Source of the DNA: CAIKZZ01 sp036742455
GTDB taxonomy: Bacteria; Pseudomonadota; Gammaproteobacteria; Steroidobacterales; Steroidobacteraceae
Direction: 5' to 3'
Length of the DNA: 64,000 bases
NCBI GenBank assembly: GCA_036742455.1
Contig: DAINQU010000011.1
Span: forward strand, 28,125 to 92,124
Each line of letters opens with the position of its first letter. Positions within the stretch are counted from its first letter, which is position 1. A model generated the notes under the pieces. That model saw only the letters and a list, made by a program, of their open reading frames with translations, had not been told where the DNA came from and made no database searches. Shown here in pieces: positions 41,125-49,698 of the stretch. The position numbers and the translations under genes were made by a program.

Positions 41125-42194
41125 TCAGCCGCTGGCGCGGGCACGTCCCGCGTCCACCCAAAGGTATCGGGACTCCGCCGCTCTTGAATCGCCAGTAATG
41201 ACTCTCTCAATTCCCGCGCCACCACGTCCACATTCTGCGGCATGAATTCACGGCCGTCTGAATCACCGAGAACGGCGATGGGAGCGACGATCGCTGCGGT
41301 ACCGCAGGCAAATACTTCGCTGCACTCTCCATTCTGTATCTGCGCCAACAAATCATCGATCGGCATCGGTCGCTCGACGACCGTTTTACCCATTGCGCGT
41401 GCCAGCGTAATCAGCGAATCGCGCGTAATGCCTGGCAGGATTGCGCCATCCAGCTCGGGCGTATGCAACTCTCCGTTAACGACCGCAAAGACATTCATCC
41501 CCGACAACTCTTGAATGTATCGATGCTCCGCGCCATCCAACCACATCGCGATGGTGTAGCCGCGGGACAGCGACTGGTTGGATGCCCGTAACGATGCCGC
41601 GTAATTTGCCGACGCTTTTGCGACACCCACACCACCTACAGCGGCTCGCACATCGCGACGCTCGATCGCTACGCGCATGGGTCCGCTGGCATAAGCTTCG
41701 ACAGGATTCGCGATCACCATAAATCGGAAGGTGTTCGAATTGCGGAGTAGATAGCCAGGCTCAGTGCCGAACAGAAACGGACGCAAATACAACGAGCGGC
41801 CGCCGCCGGTAGGGACGAAGTCAGCCATCGCTCCCGCTACCGCGTTGACGCCTTCTAAGAACAGATCTTCCGGTACGACCGGCATCGCCAGTCGCTGCGC
41901 GGACCACGCCAATCGTCGGCAATTGTCTAGGGGCCGGAAGAGATTCGGCAATGCCGCACCCGCGCGATAGGCCTTCATCCCTTCAAAGACAAATTCACCG
42001 TAGTGCAGCGCGCGCGCACCCGGGGCGATTTCAATCGGGCCGTACGGCAACAACTCGCCACGACCCCACTGTCCGTCGGCGTAGTCGACCGAATACATCA
42101 CGGGCGCCAGCACAAGGCCAAATCCGAGTTTCTCCGGTAGAGAGAAATTGGCGAGTGCCGAGGCCACGTCGGGTGAAGTCGTATAACTCGTCAT
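41121..42194 (-). CDS. ilvE: Branched-chain amino-acid aminotransferase
   Basis: 357 aa, class IV PLP transaminase of the longer ilvE type, interconverting Leu, Ile, Val and their 2-oxo acids. MYSVDYADGQWGRGELLPYGPIEIAPGARALHYGEFVFEGMKAYR, SLYLRPFLFGTEP, VGVAKASANYAASL (PLP Lys in this region), QELSGMNVFAV, LPGITRDSLITLAR, EVFACGTAAIVAPI. The frame reaches 42227, but ATG 42194 has GAGG eight bases upstream. Coupled with azlCD and preceded by an amino-acid symporter gene. Confidence 0.94.
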   Translation of the reverse strand: MTSYTTSPDVASALANFSLPEKLGFGLVLAPVMYSVDYADGQWGRGELLPYGPIEIAPGARALHYGEFVFEGMKAYRAGAALPNLFRPLDNCRRLAWSAQRLAMPVVPEDLFLEGVNAVAGAMADFVPTGGGRSLYLRPFLFGTEPGYLLRNSNTFRFMVIANPVEAYASGPMRVAIERRDVRAAVGGVGVAKASANYAASLRASNQSLSRGYTIAMWLDGAEHRYIQELSGMNVFAVVNGELHTPELDGAILPGITRDSLITLARAMGKTVVERPMPIDDLLAQIQNGECSEVFACGTAAIVAPIAVLGDSDGREFMPQNVDVVARELRESLLAIQERRSPDTFGWTRDVPAPAAE

Positions 42195-42310
42195 GAAGTT
42201 CGCCTCAAAGAGTAAGTAACTGCTCATCGAACCGATTGCCTGTAACGGTCGAAGCTGACTGTCTCAACACGATGCCGCCCGGCTTAACCACGGGTTCCGC
42301 CACATACAGA

Positions 42311-43672
42311 TTAGCCACTCAAGCCATACACCAGAATGACAATAATGCCGACGGGACACAGGTAGCGCAGAGCAAAGACCAACAGCTTGCGCTGCAGGAC
42401 AGAAAAGCCGAAGTACTCTGACTCGGGCACCTTCCCGCTCAACCGCCACCCTAAAAACAGGCTGACCAATAGCGTCGACAAGGGCATCAATAGATTGGAA
42501 CTGACAAAGTCCACCAGTCCGAAAAAATTCATACCCGCGAATCGTGGCACCGCCGATAGCGGCCGCCAATCAGCAGCAGAGCCGAACGATAACACCGACC
42601 CCTGCCCCAGCAGCCAGCAGCTGCCGCACGCGACACCCACCGCGGTGGCCCGCCGCCAATGAAAACGCTCCATGAGCCAAGACACCCAAGGCTCCATGAG
42701 CGCCATTGTCGGCGTGAACGCCGCGAGCACGAGCAGGGTGAAGAACAGCGCTCCGATCACTCGCCCACCCGGCATTTCAGCAAAGGCGACCGGCAGCACC
42801 TGGAAGACCAACTCAGGTCCTCCAGCAGGGTCAAGTCCGTAGTGAAACACGAGAGGAAAGATGACAATCGTCGCGAGCGCCGACACGATAAGTATCGAGA
42901 CAATAACCGCGAGCACGGTTCTGCCGAGTCGCTCTCTCGCTGGCATATAGCCGCCGTAGACCATCATGACGCCGACACAGATGCCGAGCGCATAGAAGGC
43001 CTGACCTGCTGCATCCAGCAGTACGTGAGGAGTCAGCCGGCTCATGTCCGGGGAAAATGCGAAGGCGAGGCCCTTGGCCACGTCGCCGTGCGTCAGAGAA
43101 TACGCCGCAAGAACCACGAGGATGGTCAGTAAGGCGGGAGCGCGTACCCGATTGGCAAATTCGACCCCGCGGTTGACGCCACGCGCTGATACCCAGGCGA
43201 CGAGCCCGAAGAACGCCAATTGCCAGAGCGATGCCCCGCGAGAATTACCGGTAATCGCGTGAAATCGAACGGCCGCCTCGACGGCGCCGCCCTTCGCATA
43301 CTGTCCGGTGAGAAAGAGCCACGCGTAGGCGAGAACCCAACCGGCGATCATCGTGTAGTAGGAGGTCACCAAAAAACCAGCAATTGGCCCGGTCCAACCG
43401 ACCACATTCCAAGCCCTGGAGAAGCCAAATCGGCTAGCGAGCGTACCGGCAGCGGTCTGGGGGCTCGTGCGCGCCCAACGACCAATCACCGCTTCAGCCA
43501 CCAACATGGGCGCGCCGAATACCAGACAGGCGATGACGAAAACGACGATGAATGCGAATCCGCCACCCGCACCGGCAAGGTATGGAAACCGCCAGATGCT
43601 GCCGAGACCGACGGCCGCGCCGACGGCACCGAGCAGAAATCCGAGATTTGTCGACCAGCGTGGTGTGCTCAT
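42311..43672 (-). CDS. Sodium-dependent transporter, NSS/SNF (LeuT-like) family
   Basis: 453 aa integral membrane symporter with about eleven helices. The unwound helix 1 that binds substrate and sodium is present: LLGAVGAAVGLGSIWRFPYLAGAGGGFAF; helix 6 region DAAGQAFYALGICVGVMMVYGGYMPARE. Known prokaryotic members import leucine, tryptophan, tyrosine or other amino acids. ATG 43672 gives the family N-terminus; the longer frame is dismissed. The position between a secreted cyclase-family enzyme and ilvE suggests an amino-acid substrate. The 116-base gap to ilvE has no gene. Confidence 0.92.
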   Translation of the reverse strand: MSTPRWSTNLGFLLGAVGAAVGLGSIWRFPYLAGAGGGFAFIVVFVIACLVFGAPMLVAEAVIGRWARTSPQTAAGTLASRFGFSRAWNVVGWTGPIAGFLVTSYYTMIAGWVLAYAWLFLTGQYAKGGAVEAAVRFHAITGNSRGASLWQLAFFGLVAWVSARGVNRGVEFANRVRAPALLTILVVLAAYSLTHGDVAKGLAFAFSPDMSRLTPHVLLDAAGQAFYALGICVGVMMVYGGYMPARERLGRTVLAVIVSILIVSALATIVIFPLVFHYGLDPAGGPELVFQVLPVAFAEMPGGRVIGALFFTLLVLAAFTPTMALMEPWVSWLMERFHWRRATAVGVACGSCWLLGQGSVLSFGSAADWRPLSAVPRFAGMNFFGLVDFVSSNLLMPLSTLLVSLFLGWRLSGKVPESEYFGFSVLQRKLLVFALRYLCPVGIIVILVYGLSG

Positions 43673-43765
43673 AGTCTCGCAATCGACAATCCGGAAGCCC
43701 GTCAGCCGCGGATAAATCTGACGCGCTGCGTCAGCGCAGGGTTTATGTTTCGAACGGCGCAAGCG

Positions 43766-43791
43766 CGTGGGCCGGCGCGAGCCGGCCCACG
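43766..43791. repeat. Strong hairpin with GCGA loop after the cyclase gene
   Basis: Perfect 11-base-pair stem CGTGGGCCGGC / GCCGGCCCACG with a GCGA tetraloop of GNRA type on the plus strand. It lies 10 bases beyond the cyclase stop. No T-run on either strand; a stabilising or partial-termination hairpin is likely. Confidence 0.7.
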
Positions 43792-43800
43792 AAAGAGCCC

Positions 43801-44616
43801 CTAGGGAAGAATAGCGATGACTCGCGCGGGGAAGCCGGTGCCACCGTCGGGCTTTGGCCAACTCACGAACACGAGTGCTCCCGCCTCCGGCACCTTATCC
43901 AGGTCCGCCAACATTTCGATTTGGTAGTGGTTAAGACCTAGGATGTAACTCTCCAATGAGTAGTCATCCTTATCGGTCTGATAACCGGGATCCGTATCGG
44001 TGGTCTCGTGACCGGATGCCGTGATTTTCCGGTCTTCATAGAGCAATTTCAGAACGTCTTTGCTCCAACCAGGGTAATGCGCGTGGCCCTGCGCATCACG
44101 ATTCTGCATTGCCGCATCGTCAGGCCACCGCTTGGACCAATCCGTGCGCATGGCGACGAAGGCGTTTTTCGGGATGCGCCCGTGCTTTTTCTCCCACGCC
44201 TTGACGTCATCCAATGTCAGCGTGTAATCCGGATTCGCCGCAACCTTTGTGTGCACGTCCAAGACGACCAACGGCATCAACATTTCCGTGATAGGTACTT
44301 GGTCCACGGTACGCAGACCATCATGAAAATGCGCGGGCGGGTCGATATGGGTGCCCCACTGGCCCACGTGAGTAAACTGTTGAACCTTGAAGCCATCTTT
44401 TGGAATGGTATACATCACATTGACGGTCTCTTCACCGAACCCTTTCCAATGCGGCGTTGATGGACCGAATGTGTGCGTGAGATCCACGAAGGTCTTGGAC
44501 GATAACGTGGCATAGGCTGCCGCAAGATCCGACTGTTTCGCTGGCTCTGCCACCGACATCGCGGTACCGGCAAGAGTCGTGATCAGGCCGATCGCAACAT
44601 GTCTGAAGATGGTCAC
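43801..44616 (-). CDS. Secreted cyclase-family (kynurenine formamidase-like) metal hydrolase
   Basis: 271 aa with signal peptide (RHVAIGLITTLAGTAMSVAEP), so periplasmic. The Cyclase family (PF04199) motif is intact: FTHVGQWGTHIDPPAHFHDG with metal-binding His/Asp residues. Later blocks: VAMRTDWSKRW, YPGWSKDVLKLL, HETTDTDPGY, and EMLADLDKVPEAGALVFVSWPKPDGGTGFPARVIAI. Relatives hydrolyse aryl formamides, cyclic amides or imides and lactones. Substrate not readable here. Follows the TonB-dependent receptor by 76 bases. Confidence 0.88.
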   Translation of the reverse strand: MTIFRHVAIGLITTLAGTAMSVAEPAKQSDLAAAYATLSSKTFVDLTHTFGPSTPHWKGFGEETVNVMYTIPKDGFKVQQFTHVGQWGTHIDPPAHFHDGLRTVDQVPITEMLMPLVVLDVHTKVAANPDYTLTLDDVKAWEKKHGRIPKNAFVAMRTDWSKRWPDDAAMQNRDAQGHAHYPGWSKDVLKLLYEDRKITASGHETTDTDPGYQTDKDDYSLESYILGLNHYQIEMLADLDKVPEAGALVFVSWPKPDGGTGFPARVIAILP

Positions 44617-44653
44617 GTGTTCTATCTCCTGAATGGTGGGCTCTGTCTCGAGG

Positions 44654-44676
44654 GCCGGCCTCCCGAGGGGGCCGGC
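44654..44676 (-). other. Hairpin between receptor and cyclase genes
   Basis: GCCGGCC pairs with GGCCGGC, extended by three inner pairs to a ten-pair stem with a CGA loop. No T-run. It may separate the stability of the long receptor message from the downstream cyclase gene. Confidence 0.45.
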
Positions 44677-44692
44677 GCCACGGTTACTGATC

Positions 44693-47140
44693 TCAGAACT
44701 TATAGTGAACGTTAATCTTTACCCAACGCGGCATTCCCGGATAGCGCTGCGCAAGTCCGTTGATGCCCGTGTTGTCAAAGCCCATCGCGGCGTAATGCTT
44801 GTCAGCGACGTTCTCCACAGAAATACCGGTCTCAAAGTGCGTATTCGCCGGCATATACGTCAGGCGAATATTGGCGACGCCATAAGCGGATTGCTCGACC
44901 GACGGGGTATCGGAAAGGTTAAACCAGAAGCGCGACAGGTAATTGCCGTCCACCTGCATGGCGAGATGTCCGGTGCCCACCGGGAGCGTGTAACGGACCA
45001 GCGCATTGCCCGACAACTTCGGAGCATTGCCTGGCACGTAATCGCCGTAGACCAGGCCGCCCGTGGACGTGCAGCAGCGCCCCGCCACGTTGGTGACTAA
45101 TGCGTCAACGTAAGAGACGCCGAGACCCATGCGCCAATAGTCATCAGGTGCCCATTGCAGATCAACTTCGCCACCCTTGTGTTTGGCGTTTGCATTAACG
45201 ATCAATTGCTCAAGGCCGACCGTATAGATCAGCGCTTGGTAATCCTTGTAGTCGTAGTAGTACACCGCGCCGTTCAGGCGAACCGTGTGCTGTAGGAACT
45301 CGGTCTTGAAACCCAGTTCATACGAGGTCAAGACTTCCGGCCGAAACGACAGCGTCGAGATATCGTTGATGGTTCCAGGGAATAGCGGGGCGGTGAACCC
45401 ACCGCCTTTCACGCCACGGTTGTAGCTCACGTACATCAGCGCATCCGGCGCGAGATGGAAATCCAGCTGCGCTTTTCCGCTCCAGAGATTATCCGAACGG
45501 CTGTCGAAGTAGTCGTTCGTCAATGTCAGGCCGGCCGGACGCGTCAGCAGCGTAATTTGTCCCGGAGTGCCCTCCGGGTAGTACAGATACGGCTGCCAGC
45601 TGTAGTGGTAGTCCTTGCGATCGCCGGTGAAGCGAGCACCGACCGTCAAACCCACGAGATCATTGATGCGGTATTCGACCTGACCGAAGGCCGCGTAAGA
45701 GCGCGTATTCAACTCATAGGGTGCTCGGGTCGCCGGCATGCCGCCATTAGGATCCGGCAAGGCGCCACCGATGACATAGCCCGGCATTCCGCTACCTGTC
45801 GGATAGGCGGTCGGACTGTACGGCCATGGGCCAGGCGTCGCATCGTAGCCACTGTAGCCCGCATTGGGATTCGACGGGGTGTTGTATTCCTCGGCACCGA
45901 AAAAGGCTGGCCCTTCCCAACCTTCGTAGTAACTGCCGTCAATACCGAGGCCGTACAAGCCCGCGGTCCAGTTCATCACTTTGTCGCCACCATTCAGGCG
46001 CAACTCGAGTGATTTCTGGGTGACGTCACTGCCGTTGAAGAATTGGAAAATCGTATACGGCGATGCGTCCGAGTCTTCCTGATACGCCTTTGACAGCGTC
46101 GAGTAATCCGCGATCGCGGTGAAGTTCATACCCTCGAAATCGCGGGTGTACTTCGTCGTGATGCCGGTGGTCTTGATACGTGCGTATCCGGCCCGATTAT
46201 TCGTCGTGGTGTATGGCGCTGAGCTTGGAATACCGCTGGCGTTGCACTGATTACACGTGCCCCACGGGTTGTCGTTCGGACCGGCGAGTGTGTTGTACCC
46301 GTTCGATCCGGGCACCGTCGCGTATTGCTCCCAAGCGCCCGCATGCACATCCTCGCGACTCACCCGCGCGTTCAGTAACAACTGTCCGCCAGCAAAATGC
46401 TTGAACAGGAATTGCGTTCTTACACCCCAGTCGTTGCCATTCTCGGAATCCGGCGCGCCGCCACTCACGTTGTGAAAAATCGGGTCGTAGTGGTTGCTCT
46501 CAAACGAGAAGCGCGCGTCGACGTCATCGGAGACCGGGCCATTGACGGCGCCTTCGACGCGCGTCAGGTTGCGCTGCCCGAACGTGACATCGACATACCC
46601 ACCCTGCTCATCGGTTGGACGCCGCGTCACGAAATTCGCTAGACCACCCGTCGCATTACGGCCGAACAACGTGCCTTGAGGGCCGCGCAGCACTTCGACA
46701 CGATCCATGTCGAACATCGAGAAGGCGAGACCCGCCATCTGGCTCACATAGACATCATCAACGTAGATGGCGGCGGGACTCTCTTGATGGTCGGCAAAGT
46801 CGTTTTGTGTCACGCCACGGATCGAGAGACTGAATGACGACGGTCCATTCGGCTGCGTCAGCACAACGGCGGGCATCGTCTTCGTAATATCCGCAGCGGT
46901 TACGGCGCCAAGCGCCGCGAGATCGTCCCCGGTTACAGCGGAAATGGCGATACCGACTTCTTGCGAGTTCTGCGCTCGCTTTTGAGCCGTAACAACAATT
47001 TCTTCCAAGCCACCCGAGACCGCAGCCGGTGTTTCCGCGGCGTGGGCAGAGGCACTAAGCACCTGAGTGACGACAAGCGCGATCGCCGTCGCTAATGTGC
47101 GTGCCCGGAGACTATCGGCGGTTCGGATTGGTGTATTCAT
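44693..47140 (-). CDS. TonB-dependent outer-membrane receptor
   Basis: 815 aa. Signal peptide (ATAIALVVTQVLSASAHA), TonB box GLEEIVVTAQKR, plug domain with SLSIRGVTQNDFADHQESPAAIYVDDVYVSQ and RVEVLRGPQGTLFGRNATGG, then a 22-strand barrel ending in the conserved aromatic WVKINVHYKF. Loops carry cysteine pairs (GTCNQCN and GRCCTSTGG). Imports a scarce or bulky substrate. The barrel class (FyuA-like, common in Sphingomonas and Steroidobacter) covers siderophores and organic compounds, so the substrate is unknown. Located within the GntR-linked catabolic operon. Confidence 0.93.
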   Translation of the reverse strand: MNTPIRTADSLRARTLATAIALVVTQVLSASAHAAETPAAVSGGLEEIVVTAQKRAQNSQEVGIAISAVTGDDLAALGAVTAADITKTMPAVVLTQPNGPSSFSLSIRGVTQNDFADHQESPAAIYVDDVYVSQMAGLAFSMFDMDRVEVLRGPQGTLFGRNATGGLANFVTRRPTDEQGGYVDVTFGQRNLTRVEGAVNGPVSDDVDARFSFESNHYDPIFHNVSGGAPDSENGNDWGVRTQFLFKHFAGGQLLLNARVSREDVHAGAWEQYATVPGSNGYNTLAGPNDNPWGTCNQCNASGIPSSAPYTTTNNRAGYARIKTTGITTKYTRDFEGMNFTAIADYSTLSKAYQEDSDASPYTIFQFFNGSDVTQKSLELRLNGGDKVMNWTAGLYGLGIDGSYYEGWEGPAFFGAEEYNTPSNPNAGYSGYDATPGPWPYSPTAYPTGSGMPGYVIGGALPDPNGGMPATRAPYELNTRSYAAFGQVEYRINDLVGLTVGARFTGDRKDYHYSWQPYLYYPEGTPGQITLLTRPAGLTLTNDYFDSRSDNLWSGKAQLDFHLAPDALMYVSYNRGVKGGGFTAPLFPGTINDISTLSFRPEVLTSYELGFKTEFLQHTVRLNGAVYYYDYKDYQALIYTVGLEQLIVNANAKHKGGEVDLQWAPDDYWRMGLGVSYVDALVTNVAGRCCTSTGGLVYGDYVPGNAPKLSGNALVRYTLPVGTGHLAMQVDGNYLSRFWFNLSDTPSVEQSAYGVANIRLTYMPANTHFETGISVENVADKHYAAMGFDNTGINGLAQRYPGMPRWVKINVHYKF

Positions 47141-47178
47141 GTCTTACTTCTCAAAAAAATGGCAGGAAGGATCGGTTA

Positions 47179-47913
47179 TCAAATCGAATTAAGAGCACCA
47201 CCATCGACGCAGATGGCTTGTCCCGTGATGTAGTTCGCCTGATCGGAGACGAGGAACGCGGCGATGGCAGCGAAGTCTTTCGGATCGCCAATTCGGCCCG
47301 CAGGGATCGTTGCGGATATCTTGGCCTCGTCGATATTGAGCTCGACTAAACGCTCTGTGAGCTGGTATCCCGGCATCAACGCATTCACCGTAATTTGGTC
47401 GCTCGCCACTTCTTTGCTCAGCGCATTCACTAGACCGTGCAGTCCAGCCCGTAGAGAGTTGGAGAGCATCAAGTTCGGCACCGATTCTTTGGCTGCGATT
47501 GAGGTGATAACGATAATTCGACCATGGCGTTGCCTGCGCATCGACGGGAGTGCCGCGCGTATGGCGCCCACTGCGCTCATCCACAATCCCTCAAAAGCAC
47601 CACGCCACATGCCGTCGGTAATCGATTCAAATCCGGCGCCAGGTGGCCCCCCAGTATTCACGATCAAGATATCGAGGCCACCGAGACGCTGTTCAGCATC
47701 GGCGACAGCCGCTGCCGCCGCACCGTCCACAGACAAGTCACAGGGGATTGCCGTCGCACCGACGCCCGCTGCGACCACGGCGAGGCGCTCAGCGTCGCGG
47801 GCACAGATTGCAACGTGAGCCCCCTCGGCCGCGAGCGCTTCGGCGATGGATTTTCCTAGACCACGAGACGCACCCATGACGAGCGCACGCCGCCCACTTA
47901 ATCCTAAATTCAT
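47179..47913 (-). CDS. Atypical short-chain dehydrogenase/reductase
   Basis: 244 aa SDR with an intact cofactor site (VMGASRGLGKSIAEALAAEGAHVAICARD) and structural NTGGPPGAGF in place of the usual NNAG. The active site is odd: where YxxxK is expected the sequence reads LSNSLRAGLHGLV, so Tyr is Ser and Lys is Arg. SITSIAA keeps a Ser upstream, and the C-terminus ITGQAICVDGGALNSI is normal. It may bind NAD(P) with altered chemistry, or act on a different substrate class. 12 bases follow to its upstream neighbour, cupin. Confidence 0.9.
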   Translation of the reverse strand: MNLGLSGRRALVMGASRGLGKSIAEALAAEGAHVAICARDAERLAVVAAGVGATAIPCDLSVDGAAAAAVADAEQRLGGLDILIVNTGGPPGAGFESITDGMWRGAFEGLWMSAVGAIRAALPSMRRQRHGRIIVITSIAAKESVPNLMLSNSLRAGLHGLVNALSKEVASDQITVNALMPGYQLTERLVELNIDEAKISATIPAGRIGDPKDFAAIAAFLVSDQANYITGQAICVDGGALNSI

Positions 47914-47925
47914 GGCGTACTCCGC

Positions 47926-48306
47926 TTATCCACGCAGATAGGCGTCGGTCCCCGTCAGCCAGTCTCGCCGCGGCGGATTAAAGATATCGCAGTCCAGTGT
48001 GTCTTCCAGCGCCAATGCCCGATGGGGAACGTTGGAGGGAATAACGATGACTTCACCCGCCCTGACGGTGATCTCACGTTCATCGTTTTCGCCGAACCAA
48101 AAGTGCAGCGCGCCAGAGATAATGTAGGTCAGTTGCTCGTTTTCGTGATGGTGACGCGGGACGTCATCACCTTTCTTAAGATGAACGTGCGCGATCATCA
48201 TGCGCTCGCCGGTCACGATCTTGCGGGTGATGGTGCCCTTCATCGGTTCGGCGGGAATGCTGTCCCAACGATGGTGGGTAACGGATTCAGGTCCTGCAAC
48301 GCTCAT
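47926..48306 (-). CDS. Cupin-domain protein
   Basis: 126 aa single-domain cupin. Motif 1 DVPRHHHENEQLTYIISGALHFWFG supplies His/His/Glu metal ligands; motif 2 is VIVIPSNVPHRALAL with the third His. A metal-dependent enzyme or binding role is likely, but substrate is unknown. The C-terminal DIFNPPRRDWLTGTDAYLRG is typical of small cupins beside catabolic genes. Sits between the CMD-like and SDR genes. Confidence 0.9.
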   Translation of the reverse strand: MSVAGPESVTHHRWDSIPAEPMKGTITRKIVTGERMMIAHVHLKKGDDVPRHHHENEQLTYIISGALHFWFGENDEREITVRAGEVIVIPSNVPHRALALEDTLDCDIFNPPRRDWLTGTDAYLRG

Positions 48307-48347
48307 GAGAGAGTTCCTGTCGTTAAATTGAGTGGTTGTGCGATGAC

Positions 48348-48749
48348 TCAGAGAAAGCGGTCGTCGATATCAACGCCGAGCGCCGTCACCAGGCGATTGG
48401 TTTCATTGGCTAGTCCGACGATCGCGAGCAGTTCCGAGTACTGCTGCTCGTTCATACCTTTATTGCGCGCTGCGGCGCCATGCGATGCGATGCAATAGTG
48501 GCAACCGTTGGTCGCACTGACCGCGACATACAACAGCTCTTTGGTCAGTGGATCGAGGGACCCGGGCCCCATGACTTGTTTGATGTTGGACCAAATACGC
48601 CGCAAGGTGGCCGGATCGTGGGCGAGGACTTTCCAGAAATTGTTTATCCAGTCGGTCTGCCGCGTGGCCATGATGTCGTCGTACACAGCCCTGACTTCGT
48701 CCGACGCGTCAGCGTATTCGATCGGTTGCCGTTTCGCGGGCATACCCAC
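48348..48749 (-). CDS. Carboxymuconolactone decarboxylase / AhpD-like protein
   Basis: 133 aa. The CxxCxxxH motif is present in VSATNGCHYCIASHGAAARNKGM, which places it in the AhpD-type redox branch of the CMD family rather than among true decarboxylases. N-terminal half: SDEVRAVYDDIMATRQTDWINNFWKVLAHDP. First gene of the leftward operon, 41 bases before the cupin. Divergent from the GntR regulator. A protective peroxidase role or a catabolic role are both possible. Confidence 0.9.
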   Translation of the reverse strand: MGMPAKRQPIEYADASDEVRAVYDDIMATRQTDWINNFWKVLAHDPATLRRIWSNIKQVMGPGSLDPLTKELLYVAVSATNGCHYCIASHGAAARNKGMNEQQYSELLAIVGLANETNRLVTALGVDIDDRFL

Positions 48750-48875
48750 TCCTTATTGTCATTCCCCATCCGTCGGTCCGGGGTTTCGCGCCGCCGACCG
48801 ATGAACCCGGCGCTGGCCGGAGTCGGGCGCCCAACTCACCATCAGGCGCATTCACAAATGTGTTACGCCTGACGG

Positions 48876-48885
48876 TGACATGTCA
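48876..48885. promoter_or_regulatory. Candidate operator between the CMD-like gene and gntR
   Basis: TGACATGTCA is a perfect ten-base palindrome in the 211-base divergent intergenic region. It lies 126 bases before the CMD start and 76 before the GntR start. A TATAAG element at 48919-48924 could be the gntR -10. FadR/FCD regulators bind short palindromes of this sort, so it is a reasonable, unproven, site. Confidence 0.4.
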
Positions 48886-48960
48886 AAATAATGGCGTCAA
48901 CATTTATTTGAGTCTGCTATAAGATTGAACTGTATGGACGCCTCGCTATGGAAGCTCTCA

Positions 48961-49698
48961 ATGGCACTCGACGCGACCGCCAATTCCTTGTCTGACCGCA
49001 CCGCCAATTTGGGCGAACAGGCTTACCAGCGCATCCGCGCTGACATACTTTTTTTCCAACTTCCGCCGGGCTCCCGCATATCGGAGTCGTCACTTGTGCG
49101 GCGGTACGACCTACGGCAAGCGGCCGTCCGGTCAGCGCTTGTGCGCCTGATGCAAGAAGGATTGGTGGACAAGGGGGATGAGCGCAGCACTCGGGTGGTG
49201 CCACTGACGCTCAGGGATGTGCGGGAGGTCTACTCGCTTAGAGTACTGCTTGAACCTAAATCAGCCGCTCTCGCCGCCACGGCAGGCATGACGGATGCTG
49301 AGATCGCACGCCTCCGCGGCATTTCGCAGTGCCGATACGAGTTGGGCAGTCACTCGGCACTCGTGGCGTTTCTCAATGCCAACCGGGAATTCAATCTCTT
49401 GGTTGCAGCGGCCTCCGGCAACGCGCGATTGGCCCAGACCATCACGCAATTTCAGGACCTGACCCTCCGAATTCTCTACGTCGGGATCCGCAGCATGAAC
49501 GTCTCCGAGTGGTTCCAGACGACCCACAACCAGATTGTGGACGCAATCGCGGCACGCGATGCGGCCCGGGCGTCGGAACTGTGGCGCGTCGATTTGGATT
49601 ACGCCGAGCGCCTGATCTCAGACGCACTCATGAACTTGCCGGAGTTGTCCGACGTCAACTTGGCCGGGCACTCATTGACCCGACGCACCGAAGGTTGA
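48961..49698 (+). CDS. GntR-family (FCD) transcriptional regulator
   Basis: 245 aa. Winged helix: GEQAYQRIRADILFFQLPPGSRISESSLVRRYDLRQAAVRSALVRLMQEGLVDK, then an all-helical FCD ligand domain (REVYSLRVLLEPKSAALAA, ASGNARLAQTITQFQDLTLRILY, THNQIVDAIAARDAARASELW). Two of the three metal-binding His positions are changed: the FH of the family is FN, and the last His is Asp in RVDLDYAERL. The ATG at 48961 has GGAAG six bases upstream; ATG 48934 is possible. Divergent from the CMD-cupin-SDR-receptor operon, which it likely controls. Confidence 0.88.
   Translation: MALDATANSLSDRTANLGEQAYQRIRADILFFQLPPGSRISESSLVRRYDLRQAAVRSALVRLMQEGLVDKGDERSTRVVPLTLRDVREVYSLRVLLEPKSAALAATAGMTDAEIARLRGISQCRYELGSHSALVAFLNANREFNLLVAAASGNARLAQTITQFQDLTLRILYVGIRSMNVSEWFQTTHNQIVDAIAARDAARASELWRVDLDYAERLISDALMNLPELSDVNLAGHSLTRRTEG

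Noticed and set aside
45455..46012. 185-codon plus-strand frame
   Set aside because: Antisense to the barrel region of the first TonB-dependent receptor; no family features.
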